Source of the DNA: Wyeomyia smithii
Taxonomy: Eukaryota; Arthropoda; Insecta; Diptera; Culicidae
DNA: 64,000 nucleotides
Direction of reading: 5' to 3'
Assembly: GCF_029784165.1 (NCBI RefSeq)
Contig: NC_073694.1
Span: 27,786,506 to 27,850,505 of the forward strand
Shown here: piece by piece, positions 1 through 8,719 of the stretch
Layout: each line of letters opens with the position of its first letter
Numbering within the stretch: position 1 is the stretch's first letter
Position numbers and translations under genes: made by a program
Notes under the pieces: generated by a model
What the model was told of the DNA's origin: nothing
The model's input: the letters and a program-made list of their open reading frames with translations, nothing else
Database searches by the model: none

Positions 1-258
1 CCATGGTGCAGTGGTAGAAGAATGATCATGAATTTTTAGTGGAAAAATATATAAATGCAGAATTTAGTTTTGCATAATTCTTGACCTATTGTTGGATTAT
101 TTTCATCATTCCAACTTTTTAATCGGACAGTTTAAATCTATTTTAATACTTGCGCTCAAAATGTTATAAGTGAAATCAGTAAGTCAAAATTCATGAGACA
201 TTCATTTTTAAATCAATGCTATATGTGTTCAATTTGAAGTGTGAAAATCGGAAAAAAT

Positions 259-480
259 AAACGTGATAATTTTCTATCGTGTATCCAATGCTGAAATGAC
301 AACCAGCAGAGATTGTGGTGAGGTGAAATTCTAGGTGGTGGGAGTCGGTAAACAAGTTCAAGTGACGCTACGGTACGAATTCAAAACAAATTTCGGTCCT
401 TTTAAGATCTAATTGGGAGTGAAAAAATATAATTTTGAAGCTAAAATTTTGATGATTCGTGTGAGTGTGTTTTTGTACCA
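259..480 (+). promoter_or_regulatory. Duplicated zinc-finger gene promoter and 5' leader, unit 1
   Basis: This is a copy of the region upstream of gene 1 exon 1, starting with the conserved block aacgtgataattttctay and running to the exon-1 ATG at 481. Equivalent copies lie upstream of 12620 and 18787. In unit 2 a LINE has inserted inside the copy at 7141. Promoter function is inferred from conservation with the upstream regions of genes 1 to 4. No TATA box is obvious. Confidence 0.55.
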
Positions 481-627
481 ATGGAAATGGGAGAACCTGT
501 TTTCGTAAAAATGGAAAAAGAGTCCGGGATGATAAAAGCGGATTTATCCGGCGTAATATTGGGCCCTTCCGGAAACGCGCACCACGAGCCTAACTTCAGT
601 TCGGCTTCCGGCGGCAGTCACAGTTAA
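481..627 (+). CDS. 48-codon chimeric ORF at duplication junction, unit 1
   Basis: The ORF starts at the same ATG as gene 1 exon 1 and encodes its first 20 or so residues (MEMGEPVFVKMEKESG), with Thr changed to Met at residue 17. It then crosses the tandem-duplication breakpoint at about 542/543 into unrelated sequence rich in Gly, Ser and His, ending at a TAA at 625. It contains no domain. It could act as an upstream ORF for the 179-codon ORF that starts 341 bases downstream, or be a by-product of the breakpoint. It is identical in units 1 and 3 and has one substitution in unit 2. Confidence 0.4.
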   Translation: MEMGEPVFVKMEKESGMIKADLSGVILGPSGNAHHEPNFSSASGGSHS

Positions 628-676
628 AACGGAGTGCTGAAAAAAGAAATTAATTACAGTCTGTCGAAGCCGAATT

Positions 677-873
677 TCAATTGTAGATAAGAATGAGAGA
701 AATAAACACATTACTATGAAAAAGTTTTCTCTTAGATTTTCCCTAGCGACAAATAAACAAAACCACCGACTTCAATCGTAGGTAACAATGAGAGAGAAAT
801 AAACACGTTACTATGAAAAAGCTTTCCCTTCTTAGATTTTGCCTAGTGACAAATAAACAAAACCACCGGTTTG
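677..873 (+). repeat. Two-copy ~95-bp direct repeat
   Basis: Two adjacent diverged copies share agagaaataaacac, ttactatgaaaaag, agattttscctag and gacaaataaacaaaaccacc. The same pair occurs in units 2 and 3 (around 12816-13012 and 18983-19179). It lies between the junction ORF and the 179-codon ORF. Several AATAAA strings here could act as polyadenylation signals, but nothing shows that they do. Confidence 0.7.
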
Positions 874-912
874 CTAGCTTACCTTATGCCTTGCAGTACC
901 CTTATTTCATCA

Positions 913-1888
913 TAAGAGGATAAGGATAGGTTGTGAATAGACGTTGCACCTGTCAGCTTCTAGAAAAATGGGCCGTTTTAGAAGATTTTGCCGTCAAATA
1001 AAAAATATGTTCACCTGTACCTGTTGCTCTTCCTCAAAGGAACCAGGGAAAATAAAATTAAAGGAAACAAAACCTAAGGCAACGAAGCCTAAAGCCAAAA
1101 ACTCAAAGAAAAAGCCTCAACTCACTGAGGTACAGGTACGGGTGATAGATATATCGAAGCCATCAACATCATATGCACCCAGACCATCTATGATGTTGAT
1201 GGTCGGGTCATATGCTGTCGGGCCGTCAACCCGTGTTGACAATAAAATGAATTTGTGGCCAACGAGATCTGATACCTCGATTTACATGCCACCGAATGAT
1301 AGTGCCACGAGACGGTGTAGCTCGTGGCCTAGACTATATCCATCACCTGGTCGGGGCCCGATTGAACCTATTGGATTTGTGTGGCTAAATCGGGGCAAAG
1401 TAAAAGTATACCGCGGCAGAAGAAAATCTATCAGTTATAACTATTGCTGCATACCGTTTCTGTTATTTATGACCGGTTATCTTGTAGCAGCTCTTGTGGC
1501 GCTGTAATCGAAATTTTTAGCATCCCAAAATTCTTCAATGAACTCGAAAATTCAAAAATGTGATTCGGATAAAGGAAGGATAGCTGAATGGATTACTTCC
1601 TGGTCTATTCCTATCCTTATCCTTTCATCTCGTTTGTGTGTGTGTATATGAGTGAGAATTTGTGTATGTTTGTAGATTTTTTTTTCGTATACACACTCTC
1701 TTTTTACAGTGTGTGTATTAAAAAAAATTTAATAGAAGATATTGGGTGTATGTGCGCGTAGTTTTAAAAAATAGTAGTAAGCATCCCAAAATTCTTGAAT
1801 GAACTCGAAAATTCAAAAATGCGATTCGGATAAAGGAAGGATAGCTGAATGGATTACTTCCTGGTCTATTCCTATCCTTATCCTCTTA
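913..1888. repeat. Inverted repeat flanking the 179-codon ORF
   Basis: taagaggataaggatagg at 913-930 is the exact reverse complement of cctatccttatcctctta at 1871-1888. A slightly diverged inverted copy lies at 1610-1627, and the match extends imperfectly into gtctattc. The pair brackets the 179-codon ORF in every unit. It could be a terminal inverted repeat of an old element or a transcript stem. No target-site duplication was found. Confidence 0.6.
968..1507 (+). CDS. Unrecognised 179-aa Cys/Lys-rich protein with C-terminal membrane segment, unit 1
   Basis: I do not recognise a family. The reading frame is open upstream to a TTG at 944, but the first ATG is at 968 and is preceded by purine-rich aaaa, so I place the start there. 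The N terminus begins MGRFRRFCRQIKNMFTCTCC: Gly at position 2, basic residues and a cysteine cluster, the kind of signal that can be myristoylated and palmitoylated. Residues about 25-45 are a Lys/Pro tract (KETKPKATKPKAKNSKKK). The middle is Ser/Pro/Arg-rich. The last ~24 residues (CCIPFLLFMTGYLVAALVAL at the very end) form one hydrophobic segment, which suggests a membrane-anchored protein with a cytosolic body. Three copies encode the same protein with only synonymous differences. Expression is unproven and lipidation is inference. Confidence 0.55.
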   Translation: MGRFRRFCRQIKNMFTCTCCSSSKEPGKIKLKETKPKATKPKAKNSKKKPQLTEVQVRVIDISKPSTSYAPRPSMMLMVGSYAVGPSTRVDNKMNLWPTRSDTSIYMPPNDSATRRCSSWPRLYPSPGRGPIEPIGFVWLNRGKVKVYRGRRKSISYNYCCIPFLLFMTGYLVAALVAL

Positions 1889-2305
1889 TCTCGTTTGTGT
1901 GTGTGTGTGTATATGAGTGAGAATTTGTGTATGTTTGTAGATTTTTTTTCGTATACACACTCTCTTTGTACAGTGTGTGTATTAAAAAAAATTGAATAGA
2001 AGATATTGGGTGTATGTGCGCGTAGTTTTAAAAAATAGTAATAGCATCCCAAAATTCTTGAATGAACTCGAAAATTCAAAAATGCGATTCGGATAATGGA
2101 AGGATAGCTGAATGGATTACTTCCTGGTCTATTCCTATCCGTATCCTCTTATCTCGTTTGTGTGTGTGTGTGTATATGAGTGAGAATTTGTGTATGTTTG
2201 TAGATTTTTTTTCATATACACACTTTTTTTGTACAGTGTGTGTATTAAAAAAAATTGAATAGAAGATATTGGGTGTATGTGCGCGTAGTTTTAAAAAATA
2301 GTAAT
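1519..2305 (+). repeat. 263-bp tandem repeat, three copies, unit 1
   Basis: Copies start at 1519, 1780 and 2043 with agcatcccaaaattctt and run through a GT microsatellite to a TG-rich hairpin and aattgaatagaagatattggg. Periods are 261 and 263. The short ORFs found here on both strands follow the repeat and are not genes. Confidence 0.9.
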
Positions 2306-2565
2306 AAGCTAGTAATAAACAATGTGTGTGTGAGTATTTGGGTATGTTTAAAGATGTTTTTTTTTTCATATACACACTCCATTTGTACAGTGTGTGTATG
2401 AAAAAGAGATGGAATAAAAGTGTAGTGCAGGTAAAAACAGTTTGTGCAGCTTTTTTATATACACACTCCTTTTGCACAGTGTATGTATAAAAAAACAGTG
2501 GAATGGAAAGTAGAGTATATTTTTTCATATACACACTTCCTTTGTACAGTGTGTGTATTAAAAAA
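1685..2565. repeat. Array of TG/CA hairpins, unit 1
   Basis: A short inverted motif, tatacacact then 8-12 bases then agtgtgtgta, occurs six times (near 1688, 1951, 2215, 2369, 2459 and 2526). The loops usually contain ttgtac. Unit 2 keeps six and unit 3 keeps four (near 19997, 20152, 20240 and 20308). The arms are conserved while the spacers vary. Confidence 0.75.
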
Positions 2566-2619
2566 GTAGAACAGAATATAGTGTGTTTGTGTGTGTGTAT
2601 GTGTGCCTAGTCTGTAAGA

Positions 2620-3540
2620 ATCAGCTAAAAATAAGCAAATTTGAAATTAGAACCAAAAAATTGAAAAATTTGGAAAATTAAATAAAAATTGTAAACTAAG
2701 AAATTTCAACTAACAAAACAGTAATTTTGGAACATTGAAGAATTTTGAAACTAGAAATTGTGGAAAAAAAATGAAAAATTGTTGATGTTTAGTAATGAGG
2801 TGTTAAAGATAATTTGTAATCTTTAGCATCACATTACTCATAACATTAATGGAAGAAAATATAATTTTACAAGAAATTGAATTTGGAAATTAGAAATTGT
2901 GAATCAAAATTAGAAATAAAAGCAGAATTTGAAATTTTTGGGTTGCAAAGAGTCCGCCTCCCCGTGGTGCAACCTGGGTAACGCTAAATGGACTCGTAAG
3001 TTTTGGAGAGTAAAAATTGGAATAAGAAATTTGTAATGAAAAATTTGCTGTATAAAATTATGAATCGATGTTTAGTAATGAGATATTTAAAATAATTGGT
3101 AATCTTAAGAATCACATTACAAATCAAATTACTATAATTTAGCAGTTGTATATCGTAATCCGAAAATTTAAAAGTTAAAATAGAAACTTAGAAATAAGTT
3201 GTTTGAAACTATATACACTAGAGATCAGTAGTAAGGTATTGAAGATTAGCAATTGTATAAAAATAGGTTTTAGTTTCGGAATGGCAACTATAAAAAGAAA
3301 TTGAAAATTTGTAACAGGAAATTTCGATTTAAATAGTTGCATTTGGAAATTAATTATTAGGAACTGAAATTAGAAATTAGCGTGAAATTTGAAATTTTTG
3401 GGTGGTGCAACCTGGATAACACTTAATAAACTCATTTAAATTTTGTAACTCATAAAAAGACAAGAATTTCAAATATCTCTGAAACTACTACACCGATCGG
3501 CGTGAAATTTGATATATAGAAGCTTTGGGGACCGAGAAAG
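2620..3540 (+). repeat. AT-rich spacer with a diverged internal direct duplication
   Basis: No gene is visible. gatgtttagtaatgag and a following catcacatta-like string occur near 2784 and again near 3068. gaaatttttgggt followed by gtgcaacctgg occurs near 2933 and again near 3392. This indicates an old partial tandem duplication. It is repeated in units 2 and 3. Confidence 0.6.
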
Positions 3541-3544
3541 ATTA

Positions 3545-4390
3545 CTAAGATAGTTCGAAACCCCTCCCTCTTCTGGAAGGGAGGGATCCCATACAAATGA
3601 AACACAAATTTCTGCACATCTCAAAAACTAACCGAGCAAATGGAACCAAATTTGGAATGTGGATGTTTTTAGAGGTAACAAATATGTCCATAATGTTTTG
3701 ACACTTCTACTTCTTCTGGAAGGGAGGGTTTTCATACAAATGAAACACAAATTTCTGCACATCTCGAGAACCAATCAAGCAAATACAACCAAATTTGGCA
3801 AGTGAATGTTTTAGGGGTAACAAATATTTCCACAATGGTTCAATACCCATCCCTCTTCTGGAATGGAGGGGTTCCATACGAATGAAACACAAATTTCTGC
3901 ACATCTCGAAAACTAACCAACAAAATGGATCAAATTTGGCAGGTGAATGGTTTTAGGGGTAACAGATATGCCCATAATAGATTGACACCACTCCCTCTTC
4001 TGGAAGGGAGGGAATAAACACAATTTCTGCAAATCTAGAGAGATAATAAATGAATAATATATATAAATACATGATCCCAAGTATGATTTGTTGAGGTTTT
4101 TGAGATCAAGAAAAATTCTCATGGTGGTTTGACACTCCTCCCTCATCTAAGAGAGAGAGCTCATACAAATGAACTCAAATTTCTTTACAACTCAAGAACT
4201 AATCAAGTAAATGGAACCAAACTTGACATGTGGAGGTTTTTGGGAGCAAAAAATATTTTCATGGCGGTTTGACACCCCTCCAACTTCTGGATGAGAGGTC
4301 TCTTATACAAATCAAACACAAATTGCAATGGTGGATTGACACTCCTCCGTACTCTGGAAGGGGGGGGGAGGTCTCCCATACAAACTAAAC
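3545..4390 (+). repeat. ~120-bp minisatellite, unit 1
   Basis: Diverged copies of a motif recur: ccctcccttctggaaggg-like box, catacaaatgaaacacaaat, ttctgcacatctc, aaatttggcaagtg, aggggtaacaaatatg. About six copies occur here, and the minus-strand ORFs through it are repeat artefacts. Two other arrays are at 15700-16500 and 21340-22160, where an extra copy is present. Confidence 0.85.
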
Positions 4391-4860
4391 AAATATTTCA
4401 ACCAGGTTTCCCGGAAAACAGCCTTAAATGATCGGGTCGATGCACAGAAACCAAAACTCGACTCCAGACGCCATTTTTAAATTTAGGATGGAAACTTCCG
4501 GTTTCTAATATGAGTGTTTCCGGAACCAGAATGACTCCCAAGGGCAGGAATGTCTCCAAATGCCATTTTAAATCCAAGAAGGCGGTTTCCGGTTTCTGGT
4601 TGATCAAATACCACACTATATGGGTATTTCCGAAATCGTAATGATGCACTGAAGCCACAGATCAACATTTTGAATTGTAAAATGGCGATCTTCGGTTTCT
4701 GGAAAACAGCCAAAATGGCCAATTTAATCATGTATGAGTATCTCCGGAACCAGAATGATGCAAAAAGCAAAGCAAAGCACTCAACTTCAGCAAAAGAGAA
4801 TAGAAATTACAGGTTCCATATTTTTAAAACCAGTACTGGCATCCTTAGAACTTGAGAAGC
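4390..4860 (+). repeat. Second minisatellite-like stretch, unit 1 only
   Basis: Diverged repeats of about 100 bp carry ttccggtttctgg, gagtatttccgg, aaccagaatga and aaaatggc. It lies in the ~0.7-kb segment absent from units 2 and 3, whose sequence jumps from the minisatellite directly to catgatcagtttcaattttg. Confidence 0.65.
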
Positions 4861-4920
4861 TAGTTTTTGAAGCCTTTCGAAAATCTTGATCATTAAAAAC
4901 ATTTGTTTTTCGTCGTTGTT

Positions 4921-5760
4921 TCAATTTTCCTTATTTGGGGTAACTTTGATCAGTTTCAATTTTGAATAGTTTTGAAACCTTTTTGAACTAAAAATGATAG
5001 ATATGCATTGCGAGTCATTTTTATGCCATATGCACTGCGAGTCATTTTTATGCCATATGTATTTTACCTTTCGATGATGAAAAACGTAAACGTTGGTCAT
5101 GAAATATGCCATAAGTATTTTGTGAGTCAGCAATCGTTGTAAAATGTTTGTGTTCAGAAAACGTATGTTGATCATATATGCAATGGCCTTTCCAACAACG
5201 GAAGTATCAATAGCCCAGCTCTAGCCTCTTACGTTCTATGCTACGCCAGGATGTTGTCTTGGCTAGAGCATAAAACTGGACTTTCTTAACAATTAAAAAT
5301 TTATTAACTGTAAATGTAATAAATTTGACTAAAATTTTTTCTAGTTGATTGAGAAAATTCAATAACGGATTTGGAAAACATGTCAATGAATACGAAATGT
5401 TCAATATTCGACTAGTATAAAGTGCTTTTTTGGCACTTACTGGGAGTAAGAAATATAACGGTCAAATTAATTTTAAAATTTGGTCATCAAAACAATAAAA
5501 AATTTCAACCAATGAAATATTGTTCAGACCTCGAATGACACAAGATCACGGAGCAGTTTTATTTCAACTATTCATGAGAAGGGTAAAACTGATCAATGTT
5601 ACCCCGCTAATCAATGATACCCCGTTTTACGGTACTCCTGTTATCCACCAATCACTGAAAATGACGCCCTCGCGGAAACTGACAACTGTTTCACCTGGCA
5701 CCACACGAGAAGCTTCTATAGAGCGATTACCGGAATCAGGAATCGAACCGTGACAATTTC
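4921..5760. other. Unit spacer, no gene seen
   Basis: AT-rich sequence with no supported ORF or RNA gene. A short duplication (tgcactgcgagtcatttttatgccatat and its neighbour) occurs near 5005-5060, and related atgataccccg strings occur near 5610-5625. It is repeated in units 2 and 3 (16540-17350, 22180-22990). Confidence 0.6.
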
Positions 5761-5769
5761 TGCCGTGTG

Positions 5770-6480
5770 CAACGACAGTCGCAAGTGGTCAGGCGTTTAA
5801 AACAACACTTCGAAGTGTTACTGAACGGTGAGCTAGATGGGAAGGATAGCTTACCGGCCGAACTTTTCAAAGTCGGTAGCGATCAACTGTGTACTGCAAT
5901 TCACCAAATTAGCCTGAGGACATAGTCTGAGTTAAAACTATCTACGGATTCTTATGTCCTATCTATACGAAGAGACACACACTCTACTGTAGCAACTATC
6001 GAGACATAACCCTGAATTCCACATACAAACTTTTCTCCCGCGTTGTGTTACATAGACTGAGATCTACAACAGACCAAATGTTCACCTTGAGACAGTCACA
6101 TCATCTGTTTATAGCCTTCAAGGCGGCGTACGACTCAGTGAAACGCAACGAGTTGTAGCAGCGGGCGAAATTTCGTACCCGTTTGTGATGTGTGATGGTC
6201 TGAAGCAAGGAGACGGTCCCTCGAACTTGCTGTTTAACATAGCCTTGGAGAGTGCTATACGAAGGGCGTCATTCGTATAACTATGGAGGAGGCCTTTACA
6301 GTTCTCATGGTGGATGGGCGACCGTCTACGATAATATTCAACAGAGACTCGGATAGAGACCGGTTATTTTTAGGTAGATTCTGTACGCGGATAGAGGTGA
6401 CTGGAGAGCAGCACGTCGAGTTTTATGGAGAACATATTCTGGATTCGGTATGGGATCTATATGATCTGTCGCCATGAAAT
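5770..6480 (+). pseudogene. Degenerate RTE-like non-LTR reverse transcriptase fragment, unit 1
   Basis: Short frames broken by stops and shifts still read as reverse transcriptase. About 5840-5925 gives DSLPAELFKVGSDQL then IHQI. About 6113-6158 gives FKAAYDSVKRNEL, containing the first catalytic Asp region. About 6205-6260 gives GLKQGDGPSNLLFNIALE. These match the RTE/JAM1-like pattern (PAELFK..GD.L, F.AAYDS., GL.QGD..S.LLFN.ALE). The YADD catalytic box is not recognisable. The same dead copy is in all three units, so it predates the duplication. Confidence 0.8.
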
Positions 6481-7345
6481 TAAAAAATAAACCTTTTTCA
6501 GTTTGTGTAATGTTATCTCTTCGGTGAAACAGCATCAGTATTCTCAAAAAAAAAAAAAAAATTATTTGAGAGGAGCTCAGGCGATCAGAGTACAAAAATT
6601 GAACTGGCTCATACAATGCATAAAACGCTTCCATTATTTCAGAAATAGCGAAAAAAATCAACTGCGATTTTAACCTACTACTGAACCTCCGAATGGTCGT
6701 TATTGGTAGAGTCTTCGTAATTGAACCATGGTGCAGTGGTAGAAGAATGATCATGAATTTTTAGTGGAAAAATATATAAATGCAGAATTTAGTTTTGCAT
6801 AATTCTTGACCTATTGTTGGATTATTTTCATCATTCCAACTTTTTAATCGGACAGTTTAAATCTATTTTAATACTTGCGCTCAAAATGTTATAAGTGAAA
6901 TCAGTAAGTCAAAATTCATGAGACATTCATTTTTAAATCAATGCTATATGTGTTCAATTTGAAGTGTGAAAATCGGAAAAAATAAACGTGATAATTTTCT
7001 ATCGTGTATCCAATGCTGAAATGACAACCAGCAGAGATTGTGGTGAGGTGAAATTCTAGGTGGTGGGAGTCGGTAAACAAGTTCAAGTGACGCTACGGTA
7101 CGAATTCAAAACAAATTTCGGTCCTTTTAAGATCTAAATGCATCATTCGGTTTTTTCCCGCCAAGGCGAAAGGTCAAGTTTTCACCTGTGCTTTACGAGG
7201 AAAAATATTAAGGATTTCTTTCGACTTTTTCAGAGACAAACTTGGAATTGTGGAAAGCGGCTACCAAATATTCATACAGAAGTGCGAGGAGAAATTATTT
7301 TGGACAGGAAACCTTTGAAACCAGCAACTGCGAGTACAAAGGAAA

Positions 7346-8719
7346 ATGGATGGGGCTGAAGGGCTTCCGAGCCCGACAGATCCTGGAAAAATGGACGCTC
7401 AGACTACGAAGGAAAACGCGCCAAAACTGAACAACTCTAAGGAATCGTTTTTATATACAATTCGAGATGAAGCACCATATCGAGTAATTGTCGAATGCTT
7501 AAACGAGACGAAAATCAATAAATTTTCGCTCGGATCAGCGATTCGAAAAATGGAAAAGTATCGGAACCACGTTATCGACCTGAAATACCTTGGACGGAAC
7601 AAAATAATAGTTTTTTTGAACAGCTATACAAAAGCGAATCTTTTTGTTGAGGACAAAAAGCTGGAAAAGCTTGGATACAAAGCGTATGTACCGCGACATT
7701 TGTGTTGCGTAACTGGAGTCCTCGCGGGAATTCCAACGCATATCGATATTCGTGAAATAAAGGCGGAAATTGAATGCGACTGCCAGGTTGTAGACGTTTA
7801 TCGTTTAAACCGATTCAGAAACGGAATAAAGGAACCGACAACCCGAGTAAGTGTAACATTTCGCGCTAACCAGCTACCAGAAATGGTTAAATTATTCTGC
7901 TGCACTAACAAGGTGCGACCTTTCGTGCAAAAAGTCTTGTTTTGCGAAAAATGTCATCGTTTCAATCATAAAACGGATAACTGCAAAGGTAAACAACGGT
8001 GCTCAAGATGTTCGCAGATACACGACGAAAAGGACGAAATCTGCACAAACCCTGTGAAGTGCCTGTACTGCAAATCTTCGGACCATAAAACTACTGATGT
8101 AACATGTCCGGAACGACAAAAGCAAAAAACGATTAAAACAATAATGGCAAAACGAAGCTTAACATTTGTGGAAGCACGAGAGCTTGTCGCACCTGTTCTA
8201 ACCAGCAACGTGTATGAAGCCCTTGCTGAGAGTGCAACAGACCCCACCCCAGCAGAAAGCTTCGCTTTTATGGCGGCAAATAAACATATTAAGAAACCGA
8301 TCCAGGTAACAGGTACTATTCCGAAACGTAAAATTGAAATCCGGGAGAGAAATGGCAATGGACGTGTACAAACGGAACAAAGTTACAGTAGACGAAATTT
8401 GGAGCTAATCACTGAAAAACGGAGCAAAATCGATGAATTTAGGAGTAAACAGGATCAGGCGGAAATGAATAACACGGAGCAAGCAAATGGATGGTTTAAC
8501 CCGCACAAAGTGAGCGAAGCAGAACGATGGAATACCACCATGGCAGGAGCTGTGAAGGCAGCTACAGATACAGCGAACCGTAATACCCAAGGAGCACTGA
8601 TGGGTTTCTACAGTGATATAATCCAGGAAAGCGAAATTTCATCTTGGACTGGAAAGCAAAAGCAATTGATGAAGGGAGTATTGAAAAAACACTTTAAATT
8701 AGATGATATTATTTTTTAA
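7346..8719 (+). CDS. LINE ORF1, Gag-like nucleic-acid-binding protein with CCHC knuckles
   Basis: This 457-aa protein would package the element RNA into a ribonucleoprotein. Around residues 200-260 it has three Cys/His knuckles in a row: CEKCHRFNHKTDNC, CSRCSQIHDEKDEIC and CLYCKSSDHKTTDVTC. These match the zinc-knuckle layout of ORF1 proteins in I, jockey and related LINEs. The part before the knuckles resembles the usual RNA-binding region, and the tail is charged and low in recognisable domains. The ATG at 7346 is followed closely by another at 7391, so the start is not certain. The stop overlaps the first ATG of ORF2 by 17 bases, which suggests reinitiation or coupled translation. Confidence 0.9.
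   Translation: MDGAEGLPSPTDPGKMDAQTTKENAPKLNNSKESFLYTIRDEAPYRVIVECLNETKINKFSLGSAIRKMEKYRNHVIDLKYLGRNKIIVFLNSYTKANLFVEDKKLEKLGYKAYVPRHLCCVTGVLAGIPTHIDIREIKAEIECDCQVVDVYRLNRFRNGIKEPTTRVSVTFRANQLPEMVKLFCCTNKVRPFVQKVLFCEKCHRFNHKTDNCKGKQRCSRCSQIHDEKDEICTNPVKCLYCKSSDHKTTDVTCPERQKQKTIKTIMAKRSLTFVEARELVAPVLTSNVYEALAESATDPTPAESFAFMAANKHIKKPIQVTGTIPKRKIEIRERNGNGRVQTEQSYSRRNLELITEKRSKIDEFRSKQDQAEMNNTEQANGWFNPHKVSEAERWNTTMAGAVKAATDTANRNTQGALMGFYSDIIQESEISSWTGKQKQLMKGVLKKHFKLDDIIF

Noticed and set aside
944..967. TTG-led N-terminal extension (8 codons) of the 179-codon ORF
   Set aside because: An ATG follows at 968 and starts the Gly2/Cys-rich signal; TTG starts are rare in insects.
1799..2534. Short ORFs on both strands across the 263-bp repeats and hairpins
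   Set aside because: They follow the repeat period and GT/CA microsatellites, and appear in both orientations over the same bases.
5520..5753. 77-codon ORF repeated in units 1-3
   Set aside because: The conservation is due to the tandem duplication; no motif, and it overlaps simple ataccccg-type repeats next to a dead LINE.
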